Part shown: positions 60,245-64,000 of the stretch, in pieces
Layout of the letters: each line of letters starts with the position of its first letter
Position numbering within the stretch: the first letter of the stretch is position 1
Assembly: GCF_003953935.1 (NCBI RefSeq)
Contig: NZ_RXLQ01000001.1
Location: 565,019-629,018, forward strand
Reading direction: 5' to 3'
DNA from: Massilia atriviolacea
GTDB taxonomy: Bacteria; Pseudomonadota; Gammaproteobacteria; Burkholderiales; Burkholderiaceae_D
Length of the DNA: 64,000 bases
Notes under the pieces: model-generated
Told to the model about the DNA's origin: nothing
The model's input: only the letters and a program-made list of their open reading frames with translations
Database searches by the model: none
Translations under genes and position numbers: made by a program

Positions 60245-61057
60245 TCAAAATGTTTTAGTCAGTGCAAGGACAAAGGTGCCGACAGCCGGATTCGAGACCG
60301 CGATCGCGCCCGACGAATCGGGAATGCCGAGCGTGTACGCATCGTAGGCATTGGTGGCGCCGCGCGCCTTGGTCCAGGCGCCCGACATGGCCCAGCCGCC
60401 CTCGAAGGCCTTGCTCACGCCTACTTTGACGTCGCGCCAGTTCCAGATATCGTTGCCGGCGCCGTCGACCCGGCCGTCTCCCGCGTGCAGGTTGAGGGTA
60501 TAGCCCGAACCGAGGTCGACATTGGCGCCGATGTCCAGGTAGCCTGTCCCGCGCGCGTTGGTAATGCCGAAGAATTCCTTGGTATAGGTGCTGTTGTACT
60601 TGGCATAGAAAAACTTGTAGGTCATGCCCAGCGACAGCTCGCCGTAGTCGTAGGTGGTGGCGCTGGCCTTGTACTCGGCGCCCGGGTACTTGTAGTAATA
60701 GACCAGCGCGCTGTAGCCGATCGGGCCTGCGCTGCCGGTATAGCCGCCGTAGAGGTCGACTTCGAGCGTGCCATTCTCGATGAAGCGGTTGCTGACGGTC
60801 GACATCCAGACCCCGGCCGAGAAGCCGCTCGGATGCCCGATGTCGAAGCCGCCCTGCAGCGCCGGCTTGCCCCAGGTCTGGCGGAAACCGCGCGAAATGT
60901 ATTGGGAGGCCAGGGTGACGTTGGCCGTCATGGTCGTCGCCGGCGCGGCCGCCGGCGCCGGCGCATCGGCCGCGCCGGTCTGGGCCGATGCCTGGGAAGC
61001 GCACACCAGCATGGTGGAAAGGGAAAGCGCGAGTCGGTGCTTGACGATAGATGGCAT
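60245..61057 (-). CDS. TorF-type outer-membrane porin
   Basis: The 270-residue protein has a signal peptide (ending ASQASAQ) and an alternating beta-strand pattern ([59 protein letters not shown]) ending in an aromatic Phe. The start of the mature part resembles the TorF/TIGR02001 porin family. It precedes the chemoreceptor gene by 32 bases, so porin and receptor are probably co-transcribed, an unusual pairing. Confidence 0.88.
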   Translation of the reverse strand: MPSIVKHRLALSLSTMLVCASQASAQTGAADAPAPAAAPATTMTANVTLASQYISRGFRQTWGKPALQGGFDIGHPSGFSAGVWMSTVSNRFIENGTLEVDLYGGYTGSAGPIGYSALVYYYKYPGAEYKASATTYDYGELSLGMTYKFFYAKYNSTYTKEFFGITNARGTGYLDIGANVDLGSGYTLNLHAGDGRVDGAGNDIWNWRDVKVGVSKAFEGGWAMSGAWTKARGATNAYDAYTLGIPDSSGAIAVSNPAVGTFVLALTKTF

Positions 61058-61394
61058 CTTGAGTTTTCCGTAAGGTTACTGGACGCGCAAGGACAGGCGC
61101 ACCAGGTACATCTTGAGCGAAGAGTCAGACGAGGATCAGGTCAAACGTGCGGCATTGTCCGCCGGCGAGGTTGGGGCCGGCAGCGGCGCCCGGTGTTGCG
61201 GGAGCTCGAAACAAATGGGCCTGTGCAATGCACAGGGCCATGCAGCAAGGATAGGCGCGAGCGCGCGCCAATGTCAAACGTGTTGCACCAGGAAAATGAA
61301 AACCGTTGTATAACGGAGAGAATGCGTGAGAATCGTGACAAGATCCGAAGGCGGAACCGGGCCGGCGCCGCCTTTCTTGCGCAGTCGCCGTCGC
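61058..61394. other. Intergenic region without a recognisable gene
   Basis: This 337-base gap separates the porin start (61057) from the esterase stop (61395). No ORF with coding character is seen on either strand. It contains a small palindrome CCGTTGTATAACGG (61303-61316). Nothing resembling a tRNA or known riboswitch is visible. It should hold the promoter of the porin-chemoreceptor operon. Confidence 0.7.
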
Positions 61395-62300
61395 TTACTG
61401 CGCCGCGCCCGCCGACTTGCCCGGCACGGCACCGGTCCCGGCCGCGGTTCGCGTGCCATACACCGCCTCCAGCGCCACCGCCTCGCTGGCGCGGTAGATC
61501 GTGCCGTGATGCTCTTTCGGCATCGGCTTGAAGGTCAGGCTGACTGCGGCCGGCGCATGCGCCAGCAGCGCGGCCGCCAGGCGCGCCGTGCCGGGCACGA
61601 TATTGTCTTCATCGGCCGAGGTCAGGAAGATCTTCTTCGGCGCGGCCGGCAGCGCCTTGATGCGCGCATCGGCGGCGCGCACCAGCGCCTCGTCGTTCCA
61701 CCACACGCTGGGGCTGATCGCCACGTAACGGTCGAACAGGGCCGGCTCGACCAGCAGGGTTTCGACGATGAACAGCCCGGCCAGCGATTCGCCGACGATG
61801 CCCTTGTCCGCCGTGACCCGGAAATTGGCGGCAATGTAAGGCATCAGCTCGGTGCGGATGAACTGGCGGAAAGCCGCCGACCCGCCCACCCTCGGCGCGA
61901 TTTTCTTGTCGCTCTCGACCGTCGTCGGACCGGTCAGGTCGCGCCTGCGCTCGGTGTTTTCGATGCCGACCAGCAGCACCGGCATCATGCGCCCGGCCGC
62001 CACCAGCGTCTGCACCGTCTCGGCGACATGCGGAAAGTCTTCGGCCTGGCCGCCGTCCGGCATGTACAGCACCGGTAGCGGCGCCGCATCCTTGCCGCCG
62101 TGACCGGGCGGCACGAAGACATTGATGCGCCGCGTTTCGGACAGCACCGCCGATTCCAGCAGATAGGTGTTGAACGTCAATGTCGGCGCGGGGCGCGCGG
62201 CCTGCGGCTGGCTGGACGCCGCCGGCATGCCGGCGGGCGCCTGGGCAAACGAGGGAACGGCGGCGCAGCACACGGCCAGGGCGAACAATGCTTTTTTCAT
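61395..62300 (-). CDS. Exported alpha/beta hydrolase (esterase D-like)
   Basis: The 301-residue protein has a signal peptide (to about residue 19). The core shows RRINVFVPPGHGG, the nucleophile elbow GESLAG (Ser about residue 175) and a His in EHHGTIY, typical of the esterase family PF00756 (siderophore and S-formylglutathione esterases). Substrate unknown. It is divergent from the serine hydrolase that follows. Confidence 0.85.
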   Translation of the reverse strand: MKKALFALAVCCAAVPSFAQAPAGMPAASSQPQAARPAPTLTFNTYLLESAVLSETRRINVFVPPGHGGKDAAPLPVLYMPDGGQAEDFPHVAETVQTLVAAGRMMPVLLVGIENTERRRDLTGPTTVESDKKIAPRVGGSAAFRQFIRTELMPYIAANFRVTADKGIVGESLAGLFIVETLLVEPALFDRYVAISPSVWWNDEALVRAADARIKALPAAPKKIFLTSADEDNIVPGTARLAAALLAHAPAAVSLTFKPMPKEHHGTIYRASEAVALEAVYGTRTAAGTGAVPGKSAGAAQ

Positions 62301-62343
62301 AGGGAATCCATGGATGAGAGAGCGCTAGTCTGCCACTAAAACA

Positions 62344-62355
62344 TTGTCTATACAA
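62344..62355. promoter_or_regulatory. Possible operator in the esterase/hydrolase divergent region
   Basis: TTGTCTATACAA is an imperfect palindrome (TTGT/ACAA arms). It resembles the GntR operator TTGTATACAA at 15421 with a 2-base insertion. It lies between the divergent esterase and serine hydrolase genes. Weak evidence. Confidence 0.25.
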
Positions 62356-62493
62356 CACATCATCGACCAGGTGGCGGGCGCGGCGGAACAAAGTGGACTG
62401 GATACCCCGATGCCCGGAGGCCCGGGCCGCCATCCGTGCTGCTACACTGCGCCCTGCCTGCAACCGACTCCTGCCATGCTCCCTTCGACGACA

Positions 62494-63972
62494 ATGACCC
62501 GCTCACGCCTCACCCTGCCGCTGCTTGCCAGTTCCTGCGTCCTGGCCCTGCTGGCCGCCAGCGCCGCCGCCCAGGCCGCAGCGCCCGTGCCCGCCACCGA
62601 CGCCGAGATCCTCGCCATGATGAAGGCGCGCGTCGACATCGATAAGAAAGGCAGCGGCATGGTGGTCGGCCTGATCGATCCGCGCGGCAGCCGGGTGCTG
62701 TCCTACGGCACCGTGAGCATCGGCGGGGCGCCTGCCGACGCCGATTCGGTATATGAAATCGGTTCGATCACCAAGGTCTTCACCACCACCTTGTTAAGCG
62801 ACATGGTGCTGCGCGGCGACCTCAAGCTCGACGATCCGATCGGCGCCCACCTCCCCGCCGGCGTCAAGACCCCGGCCTTCGAGGGCAAGCCGATCACCTT
62901 GCGCGAACTGGCGGCGCAGCTGTCCGGCCTGCCGAGCATCCCGTCCAACCTGGCGCCCGCCAATCCGGGCAATCCGTTCGCCGACTACAGCGTGCCGCAA
63001 CTGTATGCGGCGCTCGCCAGCTACCGGCCGACCCGCGCCAGCGGCGACGTGTATGCGTATTCCAATTATGGCATGGGCTTGCTCGGACACATCCTGGCCC
63101 TGCGCGCCGGCAGCGATGTCGAGACCCTGGTGCGCCAGCGCATCGCCACGCCGCTGGGCATGGACAGCACCGCCATCACGCTCAGCGCCGACATGCAACG
63201 GCGCCTGGCGACCGGCTACGGGATGCCCGGCAAGGCCTCGCAGAACTGGGACATGCCGGCGCTGGCCGGCATGGGCGCGCTGCGCTCGAGCACGGCCGAC
63301 ATGCTCAAATTCGTCGGCGCCAACGCCGGCCTGATACCTTCACCGCTGTATCCGGCGATGCGGGCCACGCACAAGCCGCAGCACCCGCTCGGCAAGCAGG
63401 CGGGCGAATTCATCGGCCTGGGCTGGCATATCCTCGACAAGTTCGGCTCGCATATCGTCTGGCATAACGGCGGAACGGCCGGCTACCGCACGTATATCGG
63501 CTTCGATCCGGACACGCGGCGCGGCGTGGTGCTGATGTCCAATTCGCACAGCGGTTCGGACGACATCGCCCGGCGCGCCCTGAACCGCGCCTTTCCGCTG
63601 ACCATGTACAGCCCGCCGCCGGCCTTGCTCGATGCCCTGGCAAAGCGCGGCTACGAGCGCATCGGCGCCGTCTACCAGGAGCTGCGCGCCGCCGATCCGC
63701 AGTTGTCGCTCGGGGAAGTCTTCGTCAACGAGTGGGCTTACGAGATGCTGCGGCAAGGCAGGCTGGAAGACAGCCTGGCCGTGTTCAAGTTCAACGCCAC
63801 GCAGTTCCCGGCCAGCAGCAATGTGTTCGACAGCCTCGGCGAAGCATATGAAAAGAACGGGCAGCTCGACGCTGCCATCGCCAGCTACCAGCGCGCGCTC
63901 GAGCTCGATCCAAAAGCGCACAACGCCCAGGACACGCTGGCACGCCTCAAGGCGCAAAACAAGGACCAGTGA
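62494..63972 (+). CDS. Serine hydrolase (beta-lactamase-like) with C-terminal TPR
   Basis: The 492-residue protein has a signal peptide (to about residue 28). The class-C beta-lactamase fold carries SITK (Ser-xx-Lys, about residues 91-94), YSNYG (Tyr-x-Asn) and HNGG (in place of KTG). The C-terminal ~100 residues form TPR repeats (DSLGEAYEKNGQLDAAIASYQRALELDP), a common combination in esterases of this fold. It is probably a periplasmic or secreted esterase/peptidase rather than an antibiotic lactamase. The start at 62494 is preferred; ATG 62476 is possible. Confidence 0.85.
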   Translation: MTRSRLTLPLLASSCVLALLAASAAAQAAAPVPATDAEILAMMKARVDIDKKGSGMVVGLIDPRGSRVLSYGTVSIGGAPADADSVYEIGSITKVFTTTLLSDMVLRGDLKLDDPIGAHLPAGVKTPAFEGKPITLRELAAQLSGLPSIPSNLAPANPGNPFADYSVPQLYAALASYRPTRASGDVYAYSNYGMGLLGHILALRAGSDVETLVRQRIATPLGMDSTAITLSADMQRRLATGYGMPGKASQNWDMPALAGMGALRSSTADMLKFVGANAGLIPSPLYPAMRATHKPQHPLGKQAGEFIGLGWHILDKFGSHIVWHNGGTAGYRTYIGFDPDTRRGVVLMSNSHSGSDDIARRALNRAFPLTMYSPPPALLDALAKRGYERIGAVYQELRAADPQLSLGEVFVNEWAYEMLRQGRLEDSLAVFKFNATQFPASSNVFDSLGEAYEKNGQLDAAIASYQRALELDPKAHNAQDTLARLKAQNKDQ

Positions 63973-64000
63973 AAGTGAAACGCAGGCGCCTCTAGCGGCG

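Noticed and set aside
1-64000. CRISPR arrays, tRNA/rRNA genes, prophage or insertion sequences
   Set aside because: Nothing matching direct repeat-spacer arrays, cloverleaf genes, transposases or phage structural genes was seen.

Overview
The window is chromosomal DNA from a high-GC betaproteobacterium, most likely an Oxalobacteraceae member of the Massilia/Telluria/Duganella type. This is inferred from the strong GC bias at third codon positions (which creates long antisense shadow ORFs), the betaproteobacterial protein families, and the mixture of TRAP uptake, hopanoid-precursor and chemotaxis genes. I see no tRNA, rRNA, CRISPR, prophage or insertion sequence. The DNA reads as ordinary chromosome with several accessory clusters.

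Layout. 1-384: exact 192-bp tandem duplication holding the 3' end of an RND efflux gene. 277-4559 (-): RND permease plus lipoprotein adapter. 4712-7782 (+): hpnC-hpnD-hpnE, squalene from farnesyl diphosphate. 7907-9794 (+): small membrane peptide, HAAS/DUF1700 membrane protein and DUF2807 protein. 9781-11019 (-): BaiN-like flavoprotein. 11084-12675 (+): two palindromic operators, then membrane protein, small XRE regulator and alpha/beta hydrolase. 12792-14546: two unrelated lipoproteins. 14688-24509: malonate island with a divergent GntR regulator, a TRAP transporter (P-Q-M) and the biotin-independent malonate decarboxylase genes mdcACDEGBH, ten genes tightly packed or overlapping. 24524-28047 (-): thrC-moeA-moaD plus an unknown gene. 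28223-30751 (+): small unknown protein, pta, ackA. 30946-34610 (+): HAF/PKD secreted protein and a FliD-tail-like, mostly disordered protein. 34822-39254: threonine/serine catabolism (kbl-tdh-sdaA) with a divergent XRE-cupin regulator.

39330-43084: lipase-like lipoprotein, DUF5694 protein, ceramidase-like membrane protein and an orphan 108-aa protein. 43136-45310 (-): S9A prolyl oligopeptidase. 45435-48477 (-): cupredoxin-like protein and a GGDEF/EAL protein. 48624-49997 (-): Sel1-repeat protein. 50231-54629 (-): Hsp70-like protein, 3'-5' exonuclease, DUF2946-like protein and a ZnuD-like TonB receptor. 54823-58090 (+): LacI regulator, a stand-alone cytochrome oxidase subunit I and a DUF2244 protein. 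58140-61057 (-): TorF-type porin followed by a chemoreceptor. 61395-63972: divergent esterase and serine hydrolase with TPR tail.

How parts may work together (inference): malonate enters by the TRAP system and is decarboxylated to acetate, which AckA/Pta a few kb away could activate. Threonine is oxidised and cleaved to glycine and acetyl-CoA, and serine is deaminated to pyruvate. The porin and chemoreceptor look co-transcribed, as do the cupredoxin-like protein and the c-di-GMP enzyme. I found no single unmistakably new system. The best leads are the orphan CoxA unit, the cupredoxin/c-di-GMP pair, the porin-chemoreceptor pair, the FliD-tail-like protein, the moaD locus without moaE, and the small membrane peptide ahead of the HAAS gene.
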